Program-made: the position numbers and the translations under genes | From: Patella vulgata | Taxonomy: Eukaryota; Mollusca; Gastropoda; Patellidae | Direction of reading: 5' to 3' | Assembly: GCF_932274485.2 (NCBI RefSeq) | Contig: NC_065885.2 | Coordinates: forward strand, 28,347,062-28,411,061 | DNA length: 64,000 nt | Shown here: in pieces, positions 49,301 to 54,736 of the stretch | How the letters are laid out: every line of letters begins with the position of its first letter | How positions within the stretch are numbered: position 1 is the stretch's first letter | The notes under the pieces: model-generated | What the model saw: the letters and a program-made list of their open reading frames with translations, nothing else | What the model was told of the DNA's origin: nothing | Databases searched by the model: none

Positions 49301-49465
49301 GGCATCTTCCGGTCAGCATTCAAAGGTACGAACAGTATTTGAATAAGCTGTCATGGGTAGGGTAAAGAAATATCTTGGAATTAATAACTCATTATTAATT
49401 ATATCAAAATATTTTAAATTTTACAGAAAAAATTAAGTGCATTGACACTACAGGAGAAAGAATAG
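13535..49465 (+). CDS. SLC26A5/A6-like: SLC26A5/A6-clade anion transporter (prestin-like), 18 coding exons
   Basis: This gene encodes a plasma-membrane anion exchanger or channel of the SLC26 (SulP) family. I assembled it by joining exons at GT-AG sites: 13535-13664, 32498-32821, 33828-33938, 35361-35554, 36981-37145, 40117-40278, 41700-41782, 42154-42301, 43549-43662, 44241-44318, 44643-44738, 45094-45200, 46492-46561, 47206-47382, 47528-47701, 47960-48014, 48898-49022, 49427-49465. The sum is 2352 nt, giving 783 residues plus a stop, close to the family length of 740-780. It has a cytosolic N-terminus (about 1-130), the SulP signature with [12 protein letters not shown] at the first membrane helices (about 147-158), two N-glycosylation sequons at 218 and 222, a SLSRSLVQ motif at 462-469 holding the anion-site Ser464/Arg465, and a STAS domain (about 572-770). 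From memory of the sequences it resembles vertebrate prestin and SLC26A6 most. Whether it is a simple exchanger or electromotile cannot be read from sequence. Sulfate, chloride, bicarbonate or oxalate are possible substrates by family. Confidence 0.95.
14095..14400 (+). mobile_element. LINE 3' end (CR1/L2-like), last residues of ORF2
   Basis: 14144-14314 translates as [20 protein letters not shown] followed by [20 protein letters not shown] and KSKLKT, then a stop. This matches the LWN.LP....... (L/F)..FK..LKT end of many LINE reverse transcriptases. A 3' tail rich in TTATT follows. It is 5' truncated and lies 0.4 kb into SLC26 intron 1. Confidence 0.78.
15735..16700 (+). mobile_element. Repeat family D, longest copy (~1 kb MITE-like)
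   Basis: It starts TTAAAGATACATTCCCGCGT and ends AGCTCTTTATTTAAATCTTA. Related copies: 29461-29803, 32893-33293, and reversed at about 19478-19640, 43428-43490 and 59278-59680, with the window end (63951-64000) starting another. The 33 kb copy ends AATGTATCTTTAA, the inverse of the start, so the family has short inverted ends. No coding sequence. Confidence 0.7.
16700..17985. other. Part of SLC26 intron 1, nothing recognised
   Basis: No coding sequence or known repeat seen. Confidence 0.5.
17990..18632. mobile_element. CpG-dense foldback element
   Basis: The ends are imperfect inverted repeats (CAAATGAATCTAAATCGTCG at left, matched by CGACGATTTAGATGACATTTG reversed at right). The interior is packed with short inverted units built from GTCGACTTGTCG, CGACGATCGTCG and CGGGTTGATTTTGTCG in both orientations. 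No coding sequence is credible. The CpG density stands out from the AT-rich surroundings. Confidence 0.7.
18640..19470. other. Part of SLC26 intron 1, only a short (CA)n
   Basis: AT-rich intron with a CA run at about 19350-19367. Nothing else supported. Confidence 0.5.
19478..19640 (-). mobile_element. Repeat family D fragment, minus strand
   Basis: It holds ACATTAAAGATACATTATTT and GATACAGAGCTGGTCGTTAT, the reversed end of family D. Confidence 0.65.
19971..21237 (-). mobile_element. Element C, minus strand, tandem-repeat-bearing, with nested SINE-A
   Basis: It is built of ~160 bp units with GGGGCCATAATCCA, GTCCGATATGCACGAATATC and AAGTTTCATTTAAATCAGAT. It ends ATAATATACGTCCACAT. The same units in + orientation form the copies at 45.2 and 52.2 kb. 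No coding sequence. Confidence 0.75.
20095..20356 (-). mobile_element. SINE-A copy, minus strand, inside repeat element C
   Basis: The reversed tail and body (CCACTCGACACAAACTAAGT, GAAACCGGAGGACGTGGAGA) are followed by the reversed head ending CGGCCATCCAACT. Element C sequence resumes after it. Confidence 0.85.
22101..22299 (-). mobile_element. SINE-A copy, minus strand, head missing
   Basis: It runs from a (GA)n tail through CCACTCGACACAAACTAGGT to CTACTCCTTGTCACGT, where it stops at the junction with other sequence. Confidence 0.85.
22500..22650 (+). mobile_element. SINE-B 3' part
   Basis: It contains CAAAATTTCCCTCATAGCAC, ACTCTATGGCGTATGCACGT and ends GATGTTAACCCATTTCATTT. Confidence 0.75.
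23327..23557 (+). mobile_element. SINE-A copy, 5' truncated, long (CT)n
   Basis: It starts at CGGTTGTACGTGACAAGGAG and ends GGACGTTAAACCCAATCTCT with about 20 CT units. Confidence 0.88.
24125..24424. mobile_element. hAT-type MITE, truncated, opposite orientation to the 25.3 kb copy
   Basis: It starts CAGTGGTTTTCAAAC and shares its interior with the 25256-25544 copy in reverse. Its far end is lost where a SINE-A fragment joins at about 24425. Confidence 0.75.
24425..24546 (+). mobile_element. SINE-A 3' fragment
   Basis: The fragment runs from CACTGCTAAAGATGCGCAAG to GGACGATAAACCCCATGTCT and (CT)n. It abuts the truncated hAT MITE. Confidence 0.8.
24825..25600 (+). repeat. Repeat family E copy, interrupted by hAT MITE
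   Basis: It shares AAAGATGGGCTTTTAATATC, GGGACTCCAAGAAAGAAGC-like and CTGGAGAGCACAATAAATAC segments with 28318-28765 in reverse. The hAT MITE at 25256 splits its end. Confidence 0.75.
25256..25544. mobile_element. hAT-type MITE with 8 bp target duplication
   Basis: It starts CAGTGATTTTCAACC and ends GGTTGAAAACCACTG. It is flanked by CCTTATTA on both sides (25248-25255 and 25545-25552). The interior holds a (TA)n run at about 25446-25471. It lies inside a copy of repeat family E, whose sequence resumes after it. Confidence 0.85.
25855..26397 (-). mobile_element. SINE-B, minus strand, split by SINE-A
   Basis: The two halves (25855-25983 and 26274-26397) are one older SINE-B. The right half ends with the reversed tRNA head (CTTACTCGCTGAGTCACAGC). 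The insertion of SINE-A at 25984 dates B as older here. Confidence 0.8.
25984..26259 (+). mobile_element. SINE-A, full-length tRNA-derived SINE with 14 bp target duplication
   Basis: This is the best reference copy of family A. The tRNA-like head has an A box (TGGCTGAATGG, 25995-26005) and a B box (GGTTTCGAATCC, 26056-26067). The body contains TTCTCCGGGTCCTCCGGTTT, and the 3' end GGACTTTAAACCCCATTTC runs into (CT)n. The 14 bp TTTATGTGCATGCG flanks both sides (25970-25983 and 26260-26273). It is inserted in a SINE-B copy. Confidence 0.92.
26433..27879 (+). mobile_element. Tc1-like DNA transposon with 34 bp identical inverted ends
   Basis: The ends are identical inverted repeats of 34 bp (left 26433-26466, right 27846-27879), starting TACTATTCAAAAAAAGTAGG. 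They are flanked by TA on both sides (26431-26432 and 27880-27881), the Tc1/mariner target site. The element is 1447 bp and holds one transposase ORF in its + strand. Identical ends and an open ORF argue for a recent insertion. It sits in SLC26 intron 1, same orientation as the gene. Confidence 0.93.
26728..27663 (+). CDS. Tc1-family DD34E transposase, internally shortened
   Basis: The 311-residue ORF cuts and joins DNA for the surrounding transposon. It has an N-terminal helix-turn-helix region ([20 protein letters not shown], then [12 protein letters not shown]) and the GRPR-type linker ([11 protein letters not shown]), then the DDE domain: first Asp in FSDESRF, second in FQDDNARCH, Glu in [13 protein letters not shown] count 34 residues between the second Asp and the Glu, hence DD34E. 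Full Tc1-type transposases are about 340 residues. Here the segment between AQDR and [10 protein letters not shown] is missing about 25-35 residues of the second DNA-binding helix cluster, compared with family members as I remember them. The reading frame is kept. Catalysis could be intact but specific end binding may not be. Confidence 0.9.
   Translation: MRRLTQNERLRALGMLQIGTTQAVVARTMNVSQSVISRLWSRYRDTQSVQDRPRSGRPRATTQAQDRVSGQTIRNRLHRGHLRARRPRVIPCLRDHHIQARRRWCRDRQHWDNRRWSNVMFSDESRFTVDFLDRRRRVWRRRNERFQDVNVIRHDRFGGGSVMVWGGITVAGRTALHVVAGRVTGQYYRDNILAVHVVPFARRHGRRFIFQDDNARCHRARIVTGYLQQQNITTLPWPALSPDLSPIEHVWDMLGQRLRQRQLRPANVQELAAALQQEWDNLDQNDLRRLIRSMPRRINACLANRGGFTRY
28318..28765 (-). repeat. Repeat family E copy, minus strand
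   Basis: It is the inverted partner of 24825-25255: GCGCTCTCCAGACAAGAATA, TTCTTGGAGTCCCTTATGTT and AAAGCCCATCTTTTCCTGAT. Together they form an inverted pair around 25.3-28.3 kb. Confidence 0.78.
29461..29803 (+). mobile_element. Repeat family D copy, internally deleted
   Basis: It matches 15765-15865 and then 16155-16350 (shared TCCTAATCGTCGGGCTGTCG and ACTTTTCTGGGAACC), lacking the part between. Confidence 0.75.
29815..30290 (+). repeat. Repeat family E copy
   Basis: It matches 3305-3965 without the SINE (TTAGGACACAATGAACATTT, CGAGTCGTGTACCATTTGTA, CGCAACATAATTGATTAGAA). Confidence 0.75.
30290..30930 (+). repeat. AT-rich tandem repeat (ACTAAGTATTTGAAATTAT units)
   Basis: Units of about 20-30 bp recur many times in 30290-30480 and again in 30660-30930, separated by unique sequence. 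Confidence 0.85.
30931..32497. other. End of SLC26 intron 1, nothing recognised
   Basis: AT-rich intron sequence up to the exon-2 acceptor. A 60-codon ORF at 32070-32252 has no family features and is not joined to the gene. Confidence 0.5.
32498..32821 (+). CDS. SLC26 exon 2: cytosolic N-terminus and start of first membrane helix
   Basis: This exon codes for residues 44-151 after a TATGCAG acceptor and stops at a GTGAAC donor. It carries the family's typical pre-membrane segment ([13 protein letters not shown], then [12 protein letters not shown]) and then [16 protein letters not shown], the start of the SulP signature. Codon 152 (Gly) is split with exon 3. Confidence 0.95.
32893..33293 (+). 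mobile_element. Repeat family D, right half, in intron 2
   Basis: It starts AGAGGCATTATGTAAGAGCT, holds ATAATCAACTCTCAAGACCA and ends CTTACATAATGTATCTTTAA. Confidence 0.7.
33490..33665 (+). mobile_element. SINE-B remnant in intron 2
   Basis: It holds TAATTGTTCGAATGGTACAA and AAGTTTCCTTCATAGCACAT then TGTATGGCGCAAACC. It is diverged and lacks both ends. Confidence 0.6.
33828..33938 (+). CDS. SLC26 exon 3: SulP signature, membrane helices 1-2
   Basis: This exon codes for [20 protein letters not shown], continuing through [17 protein letters not shown]. It is one of the most conserved blocks of SLC26/SulP proteins. It is 111 nt, phase 1 at both ends, with a GTAAGT donor. Confidence 0.96.
34828..35340 (+). 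repeat. ~60 bp minisatellite in intron 3, about eight units
   Basis: TTTGATTACATATTTTATAG and TGACATTGCAGTAAATAAAC recur with a period near 60 bp up to 20 bases before the exon-4 acceptor. Confidence 0.88.
35361..35554 (+). CDS. SLC26 exon 4: helix 3, glycosylated loop, helix 4
   Basis: The exon starts [11 protein letters not shown] (residues 189-199), matching the family's GTFAV block. An extracellular loop follows with two sequons, Asn218-Lys-Thr and Asn222-Gly-Thr, then the hydrophobic stretch [14 protein letters not shown]. Human prestin also carries two close sequons in this loop (established knowledge). The exon ends in phase 0 at GTAAGA. Confidence 0.95.
36280..36600 (-). mobile_element. 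SINE-A copy, minus strand, with duplicated tail
   Basis: The reversed body and head are present to CACCATTTGGCCATCCAACC. The segment around GGTCATTTCAGGACTAACAT occurs twice (about 36290 and 36357), so the 3' part is duplicated. It lies in SLC26 intron 4. Confidence 0.82.
36981..37145 (+). CDS. SLC26 exon 5: transport-domain helices
   Basis: The exon codes for 55 residues (254-308) including [20 protein letters not shown], then [21 protein letters not shown], which aligns by eye with prestin's [20 protein letters not shown] region. The acceptor follows a long T tract. Both ends are phase 0. Confidence 0.96.
37281..38770. mobile_element. TIR element in intron 5 carrying a nested foldback element
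   Basis: The ends are inverted over about 35 bp (left begins ATGTGACCTGTGCTGGCAAA; right, reversed, begins ATGTGACCCAGGCTGGCAAA). The interior has no coding sequence that I recognise. A second element (37804-38248) lies inside. Confidence 0.7.
37804..38248. mobile_element. 445 bp foldback MITE, near-perfect hairpin
   Basis: The left arm (from ACACTAGGGACCGGGTATCA) is repeated in reverse as the right arm with few differences over about 165 bp. AATTA flanks both sides (37799-37803 and 38249-38253). The centre holds two tandem copies of a 40 bp segment (TTTATGACCATTTAGTTT) that also partly pair. The RNA would fold as one long hairpin. Confidence 0.85.
40117..40278 (+). CDS. SLC26 exon 6: transport-domain helix and loop
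   Basis: The exon codes for residues 309-362 ([20 protein letters not shown], then a hydrophobic helix, then a basic loop and PVPVELIV). The 5' neighbour intron (37146-40116) holds the nested foldback elements. Both ends are phase 0; the donor is GTAAGT. Confidence 0.95.
40305..40568 (+). mobile_element. SINE-B copy in intron 6, head incomplete
   Basis: It includes CAATGGCCGAGAAACTTTCC, GTTCAGATGGTACGAAAAAC and ends GGATATTAAACCCCATTTTG. Confidence 0.82.
40675..41040 (+). repeat. Tandem repeat of 97-119 bp units, three copies, in intron 6
   Basis: GGCCCAAATTCGATGGCCTA starts at 40724, 40821 and 40940. Each unit continues ATTCACAGGGTCATGCTGGT and TTGATACCACATGGGGG. It is GC-richer than its surroundings. 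Confidence 0.9.
41203..41572 (-). mobile_element. SINE-B, full length, in intron 6
   Basis: It starts AATGAATTGGGGTTTAACGT and ends with the reversed head TTACTCACCGAGTCACCATG. It lies 130 bases before exon 7, in reverse to the gene. Confidence 0.9.
41700..41782 (+). CDS. SLC26 exon 7
   Basis: This short 83 nt exon codes for [20 protein letters not shown] and then IVGDVPVG (residues 363-389). It matches the family pattern VVMGT...VVG.(L/V)P.G. It starts in phase 0 and ends in phase 2 at GTAAGC. Confidence 0.93.
42154..42301 (+). CDS. SLC26 exon 8: helices around the DAIAIAIV motif
   Basis: The exon codes for residues 390-439, including [20 protein letters not shown] and [20 protein letters not shown], then HDYEIDPNQ. 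The [10 protein letters not shown] and SMAK.LA.KH.Y...NQ pattern is diagnostic of SLC26. The donor is GTAGGC. Confidence 0.96.
43205..43342 (+). mobile_element. SINE-A remnant in intron 8
   Basis: Diverged body pieces (AGTCTGTCATTTAG-like, AAATGACCTTGTTTATGTCA, GTGGATGTTAAACTC) precede a long (CT)n. Confidence 0.65.
43549..43662 (+). CDS. SLC26 exon 9: anion-binding helix
   Basis: The exon codes for residues 440-477: [20 protein letters not shown] followed by [18 protein letters not shown]. Ser464 and Arg465 correspond to the substrate-site Ser/Arg pair (Ser398/Arg399) of prestin. Both ends are phase 0. The donor is GTTAGT. Confidence 0.96.
43980..44240 (+). repeat. Tandem repeat of a splice-acceptor-like unit before exon 10
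   Basis: Units of 29-36 bp read TGTATTTATTATAG followed by ATGTGTGGAATATG. AG dinucleotides in the same context end at 44004, 44033, 44115, 44144, 44180 and 44209, before the true acceptor at 44240. The exon itself starts ATATGTGGAATGG. Confidence 0.9.
44241..44318 (+). CDS. SLC26 exon 10, acceptor preceded by duplicated decoy acceptors
   Basis: The exon codes for [20 protein letters not shown] and FKSLPN (residues 478-503). Only this AG joins in frame with exon 9's GGKTQ and gives the family pattern TQ..G..SS. The intron just upstream (about 43980-44240) is a 29-36 bp tandem repeat whose units each look like this acceptor plus the first exon bases. Confidence 0.93.
44643..44738 (+). CDS. 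SLC26 exon 11: ALKGMF helix
   Basis: The exon codes for [20 protein letters not shown] and [12 protein letters not shown] (residues 504-535), matching the family's VLA.I.IV.LKGMF.QF.DL..LW. Both ends are phase 0. The donor is GTAAGT. Confidence 0.95.
44766..44820 (-). mobile_element. SINE-B tail fragment in intron 11
   Basis: AGAGTTTAACTTTCTTCTGT then TTGGGCTAATAAAGACGGG is the reversed family B 3' end. Confidence 0.65.
45094..45200 (+). CDS. SLC26 exon 12: last membrane helices
   Basis: The exon codes for [20 protein letters not shown] and [15 protein letters not shown] (residues 536-570). LD.DYGL..GV..ALLTVI..(S/T)Q is the family's final transmembrane pattern. It ends in phase 2 at GTCAGT. 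A 0.95 kb repeat-bearing element sits in the following intron. Confidence 0.95.
45245..46190 (+). mobile_element. Element C in intron 12, five ~160 bp units between inverted ends
   Basis: It opens ATACGCCCACATT and closes with the inverse AATGTGGGCGTAT followed by CCTGCCTGGCAGCC. Inside are five units starting near GTCACAATTTTTATCCGATT (45321, 45477, 45636 and on). Confidence 0.8.
46492..46561 (+). CDS. SLC26 exon 13: entry to STAS domain
   Basis: This 70 nt exon codes for residues 571-594 (with the split Arg571), [20 protein letters not shown] and YEA. The VLG...(G/E)TD.Y.D...YE pattern marks the membrane-to-STAS linker. The donor is GTATGT. Confidence 0.94.
47206..47382 (+). CDS. SLC26 exon 14: STAS domain, first half with basic insert
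   Basis: The exon codes for residues 595-653. It starts [20 protein letters not shown], the STAS core strand, and ends in a strongly basic segment from about residue 629 ([16 protein letters not shown]), the start of the variable intervening sequence typical of animal SLC26 STAS domains. Confidence 0.95.
47528..47701 (+). CDS. SLC26 exon 15: STAS variable loop and core
   Basis: The exon codes for residues 654-711. The first half is an acidic, Ser/Thr-rich linker. The second half returns to STAS core: [20 protein letters not shown] followed by VKVLGQ, closely like prestin's [20 protein letters not shown]. Both ends are phase 0. Confidence 0.96.
47960..48014 (+). CDS. SLC26 exon 16: STAS domain
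   Basis: This 55 nt exon codes for [18 protein letters not shown] (residues 712-729). It matches I..EY....I.VYLA.C of the family. It ends in phase 1 at GTACAT. Confidence 0.93.
48898..49022 (+). CDS. SLC26 exon 17: end of STAS domain
   Basis: The exon codes for residues 730-771, including [20 protein letters not shown] and [13 protein letters not shown]. The F.SIHDAVL motif marks the last STAS helix. The donor is GTTTGT. Confidence 0.95.
49427..49465 (+). CDS. SLC26 exon 18: C-terminal tail and stop
   Basis: The exon codes for [12 protein letters not shown] and TAG. It follows a TTTTACAG acceptor and is in frame with exon 17. The tail lacks the PDZ-type terminus of vertebrate SLC26A6. Confidence 0.85.
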   Translation, partial: KKLSALTLQEKE

Positions 49466-49854
49466 AAAGATATCAACTGGTAAACAGTGTACAGCACAAA
49501 CTATATTCATAGTTCTGTTTTTATGCATTGGCAACTATATTTACAGTATTTTACCACATAAACGTTTGTTTGGTACAGAGTAAAACAGTGTACAGCACAA
49601 ATTCTATTCAGGGTTCTCTATATCAGTACATCGATTACTATATTTACCGTATTTTACCACATAAATGTTTGTAAGGTTTAGAGTAAAATAACTTGTATTT
49701 AGCTAGGTATACTGAATCTGAAATAGAAGGTGGGAAGGAACCTGTATGGAACCTATATTGAAGATATTAGATGTGCCTTATAGTGTGTAGATGTAAAATA
49801 GCATTATTGGAATTGTTTATTATCGGTCAACACAGGGTTTAGTTCATAAGCCAA

Positions 49855-49860
49855 AATAAA
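49855..49860 (+). promoter_or_regulatory. Candidate poly(A) signal of the SLC26 gene
   Basis: AATAAA lies about 390 bases after the stop codon, with a T/G-rich stretch after it. Other AATAAA words lie further down, so this is only the nearest candidate. Confidence 0.35.
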
Positions 49861-52200
49861 GGGTGAATTATGGCTTTGTTCAGACCCTTGTTAAGTTATT
49901 AGTCAATTCTTCCTAACTGAACAAATCTAACAAATATATCTTATAACCACATTATAGTTGTTAGAAAATGTCTTTCAAAATATCATTGTCACAATTCAGT
50001 TTATTTTACATTATATTTTTTATTTCTTGAACTACATTTAATTTTTTTATGTTAAATATATTTTATTCCATTCATTTTAAAGCAAAATGTATTCATATAA
50101 TATCACCATTATTGTAAACACGAACACTGGGACCATTAAAATTTAAGGTTTGCTTCCATTTTTATTTTCAAATTAAAATGTCACGTGATTAGTAGCTATT
50201 TTTAAATTACATTTTTTTATTTAATCTATATCATTAGCAATTGAATATCAAAATGTCAAAACCCATGAACAAAAAACCCATGAACAAATAATATTGTTAT
50301 TATTTTTTAAAAACCAATCATGGCCATCTATAAACTTAAGGAATCTTACTAGCCGCATCCTTTCTGAAATACTGTATTCTTATAGCTGTAGATAGCTGCA
50401 GATTGCCATTTGTAATTTTCAGACAATATCTGTTGGGTTTTTTTGCTGCTTAATCCATGATATCAACCATAGATAATTCCCCAGCTTGAATTAACAAAGA
50501 CCATATCCTATTTTGCAGAAGATTGTGAACGTTGTTAAATTTTCAATTCATCAGGTCTTTGTAAATACTGATTGAACCATTTTTGTGGACTGATATTCAT
50601 TGATGAGATTTAACTCTAACATTGTTGTAGTTTGCAAGTGTTTAAAAATCCCTAAAATGGAGATCATTAACTTTTAATAAATAATGTTTGTTTACAGTAA
50701 GTAAATGACATTTTCACAGATAAACAATAGGCATTATGAGAAATATGGCTAGTACCTATCTTAGTATGATTCAAGACTAATTAATGGCAACAAATTCCAT
50801 TACCACTTTAAGAAAAAAAATCACACATTATGGATAATTTTGTTTTAATGATTAGGAAATTTTAGACATTTTACAACAGTATTAGTTAATGATAGCTTTG
50901 ATTTTTATTAGACAATCCATCAAATTTCTTGATAATCAAAGCATATTAAATGATTTCTTAATTTCTCTGTATCAAAGGGATTGATTGGTCAGTTGTTCTG
51001 ATGTCAACCAATCACAATCTGCGAGTAGACAACTGAAAAAAAATGAAACAAAATGTTGATATTGAAATTAGAATGATTTGTTTCTTGTCCTATTAAATAT
51101 ACATATGCAAATATATTTATAAACCAGAATCTACCCATAAACCTCAAATTTCATTGCCAAAGGTTATACCATAATCTCATTTCAGCTAGTATACCGAATT
51201 CTGACAAATGCATCGAATTTAAGTTTTTAAATCACTTCATATTTTAAATCAAATTAACATTTTTTTGTTTCTGTTGTGTAAATATACATTAAGAACAATG
51301 TTTTAATCAAATATATGAACATATAATTGATTTTTAATATTTTGTAATGACAACAATATATTTAATTGTTGCATTGTTATTGTGCAAAGTATGTTAATAT
51401 TTTCCTTATTTTTCTATTATTTTAATAAAAAAAAATGATATTATATTTTATATATGAAATGTTATTTTATATTTGATAAAATAAGTGCATTTTAAAAACC
51501 ATTAATTATATTTAATACATGTCACATTTAAACCACCTTCTTACAGGCTTAATCAGGGCTCTAGTTTAATTAGACAGTCAAACAATTAAAAGACAGGATG
51601 TATTGCCAAAAGACAGTGGATCAAAATTACTTAAATTGAAAACAGTGGATCAAAATTACTTAAATTGAAAACAGATCTTTGAGTTAAATACAGAATTATT
51701 TTTTATCAGTTTGAGGTTTCTGTTTTTTTGGGAAAAAAGTAAATAAATATAATTAGAGAGACACTGCCCTAACACGTGTAAAATGTCTGACAATGAACAT
51801 TTTAAAAGTAAGAACCCTGACCATAGCATATAAGAAGAAAAAAGTGGAAATAATAGATTTTCCATTAAAAAGAGGGTAAAAGTATAATATAAATAAACTA
51901 TTACTTACTTTAGTCTTGGCTTTTAAAATTTGACACATGTAAATTACAGTATAATGCATAGTTCAATACAGAAAAGATGGGACAGCCACCTGACCCATAT
52001 TGCAACCCTTAATGAGGTATCATGTATATAAAACCACATATTATATTTCATTTATTTTTTACTAAATTTAGTAACTGTTCTGTACTTAAATAAATATGTT
52101 CATAGATAATAAATTAGTTATTTTCACATATTATGCCACCCCTGTTTTAAATTATCTGGATACAAATTGCCAGATTTCCAAAAAGGAAATTAGCTGAAGG
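49861..52200. other. 3' flank of SLC26, nothing recognised
   Basis: Very AT-rich sequence (over about 70% A+T by eye) without coding sequence or repeats that I can name. Confidence 0.5.
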
Positions 52201-52206
52201 ATTTTT

Positions 52207-52953
52207 ATACGCCAACATTTTCATGTAGACGTATATTGTCATATTTGTTTGTGGACACTCTACAGGTCACAATTTTTATCCGATTTTGACGAAACTTGAA
52301 ATACAGATCTATCTCCCAAAGATCTTGGTTCCTTTCGATATTGGCATGTATCGGACCATAACTTCATGGATTATGGCCCCTGATTGTACGAAAAATCACA
52401 ATTTTAGCTTGTGGTCCCTCTAGAGGTCACAATTATTATCCGTTTTTAAAACAAAATCACTTTAAGGGGTCACAATTTTCATCTGATTTTGATGAAACTT
52501 GAAATACATGTTTATAACCCAAAGATCTTGATTCATTTCGATATTTGTGCATACCGGATCGTAACTTCCTGAATTATGGCCCCTGATTGTACGAAAATCG
52601 CGTTTTTAGCTTGTGGTCCCTCTAGAGGTCACAATTATTATCCGATTTTAAAAAAAAACGTTTGAATATATCACCGTTACACAGTAAGGACGCTTGAGTT
52701 AGAAATTTGTGAAAATCGGACCAAAACCGCCGGACAAAATGGCCGCCCCTCATACGGAAATAGTGTAAAAATATGGTATAAAGTTGTGGACCCTCTAGAG
52801 GTCATAATTTTGATCCGATTTTGATGAAACCTTTCGGATCGTAATTTCCAGAATTATGGCCGTTGATTGTACGAAAAATCGGTTTTTGTTTAGCTTGTTC
52901 TCTATCAATCTCTTGCAAAATGTGGGCGTATCCTGCCTGGCAGCCGCTGGTTT
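52207..52953 (+). mobile_element. Element C, shorter copy
   Basis: It has the same ends as the 45.2 kb copy (ATACGCCAACATT at left, TGTGGGCGTATCCTGCCTGG at right) and about four of the repeat units. Confidence 0.8.
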
Positions 52954-53486
52954 AACCATAGAAATATATGTCAGTATATATTTCTATGGTTTAACATACA
53001 GAGCAAAATTTATATCCAAGAAGAACCACCCTTCAAAGATCTTGACTCTTTGTCTCTGCAATGTTACAATATTCAAATCGTTGGGGTTTTCCATTATGGC
53101 AATTGTGAGAGCATCAACACTGCATTTATTTGGAAGATATCAGAGTCAGACTCACTGTGTGTTATGCTGTATTTACGCGATTGTCTAACTTAGTGGTACG
53201 TCTAGCTTATTATTCGCTGTACGTAGGGTTTGGTAGCTCGCAGACCGACCGCAAGCAACCAGGTGAAAGATTTGTACAAAATAACATGTATGACTAAATG
53301 GTTTCAATGGCATTTAGTAATTGAACTGGAATATACAGGTCCCAATTCTATGGGATACAATAATTGCTACTTATTACTGAGCTACATTTCGACTAGGCTT
53401 CTCTAGTCATTATCAAGCAATGATAAAATATGAAAATATAACAAGATGTACATGTACACAACAATACTTGGTCAATGCTGACCAAG

Positions 53487-54035
53487 GGGGGTTGGATGGC
53501 CAAATGGTTAGTATGTGCGCGCTGTAAATGAAATGAAATGGGGTTTAACGTCCTACTGTTCTGCTCCGAACTGGGCTAATGAAGACGGGCATACGCCATA
53601 CAGTGTGCTATGAGGGGAATTTTGCCCGGACAGCGGCACTACAGCTTACTCTTATATCGAATTCCAACTGTCAAGGGATCTTTTACGTGTACGCCAATGT
53701 GTACACGGGATTTCGGTTTTTCGTCCTATCCGAATGACTAGACAACTAACTGTCCTCGTCAGGCCCTCCGTCCTGTATCACTGACAAGGGGGAATGTGCG
53801 CGCTGTATCATAAGGTCTGTCATTTAGTCAACTGGCGTGGTTTCGATTCCCCGGCTGTACGTGACAAGGAGTAGGGTCGCCTGTCCAACCTCGTGGGTTT
53901 TCTCCGGGTCCTCCGATTTCCTCCCACTGCAAAAGACCCCTACGCGCAAGCGATTTATTGAAATAAAATTGATTCAAGTGTTAGTCCCGAAATGACCTAG
54001 ATTGTGTCGAGTGGACGTTAAATACCATATCTCTC
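53487..54035 (+). mobile_element. SINE-A copy split by SINE-B
   Basis: The head (GGGGGGTTGGATGGCCAAAT) runs to 53526, SINE-B follows, and the rest of SINE-A resumes at about 53808 and ends in CTCTC. ATGTGCGCGCTGTA before and after the insert (53513-53526, 53794-53807) is the target duplication. Confidence 0.9.
53527..53793 (-). mobile_element. SINE-B inserted in SINE-A, 5' truncated
   Basis: It begins with the reversed tail AAATGAAATGGGGTTTAACG and runs to CACTGACAAGGGGGA, so the tRNA head is missing. 5' truncation and a clean target duplication fit LINE-driven insertion. Confidence 0.9.
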
Positions 54036-54284
54036 TCGTGCGCGCTGTATCATAAGGTCTGTCATTTAGTCAATTGGCGTGGTTTCGATTCCTCGGTTGT
54101 ACGTGACAAGGAGTAGGGTCGCCTGTCCAACCCCGTGGGTTTTCTCTGGGTTTTCCGGTTTCCTCCCATTGCTAAAGACCCCTATGCGCAAGCGAATTAT
54201 TGAAATAAAATTGAACCATGTGTTAGCCCCGAAATGACCTAGTTTGTGTCGAGTGGACTTACACTCCATTTTTCTCTCTCTCTC
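54036..54284 (+). mobile_element. SINE-A copy joined head to tail with the previous one
   Basis: It starts CGTGCGCGCTGTATCATAAG directly after the CT tail of the first copy, lacking only the extreme head, and ends (CT)n. The two copies share the ATTTAGTCAA variant. Confidence 0.85.
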
Positions 54285-54390
54285 TTATTGCTGTCCACCC
54301 AGAAATACCCTTCTAATTACATGTACCTAAAGGGAACCTAACTTAATTAAGGATTATAAAAGTTTAATGATAATAACAACATTCAAAACT

Positions 54391-54736
54391 GAAATGAAAT
54401 GGGGTTTAACGTCCTACTGTTAGCTTTGACTGGGCTAATGAAGACGAGCATACGCCATACAGTGTCCTATGAGGGAAGTTGTGCCTCGGCAGCGGCACTA
54501 TAGCCTACTTTTATATCGAATTTCAACTGCCGAGGGATCTTTTACGTGCATGTCAATGTATACACGGGACCTTGGTTTTTCTTCCCATCCGAATGACTAG
54601 ACAACTTTCCCTGTCCTTGTCCTGCACCAATGACAAGGGGAAACCACGTCGGGAAATCCGATGAACTTTCTCGGCCAATGTAGGGATCGAACACCCGACT
54701 TCCAGGCTAGCGAGCCAGCGTTTAACCCACTTAACC
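54391..54736 (-). mobile_element. SINE-B, near full length
   Basis: The reversed 3' tail (GAAATGAAATGGGGTTTAAC) leads to the reversed head with B-box GGGATCGAACACCCGAC. ACATTCAA flanks both sides (54379-54386, 54737-54744). Confidence 0.87.
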
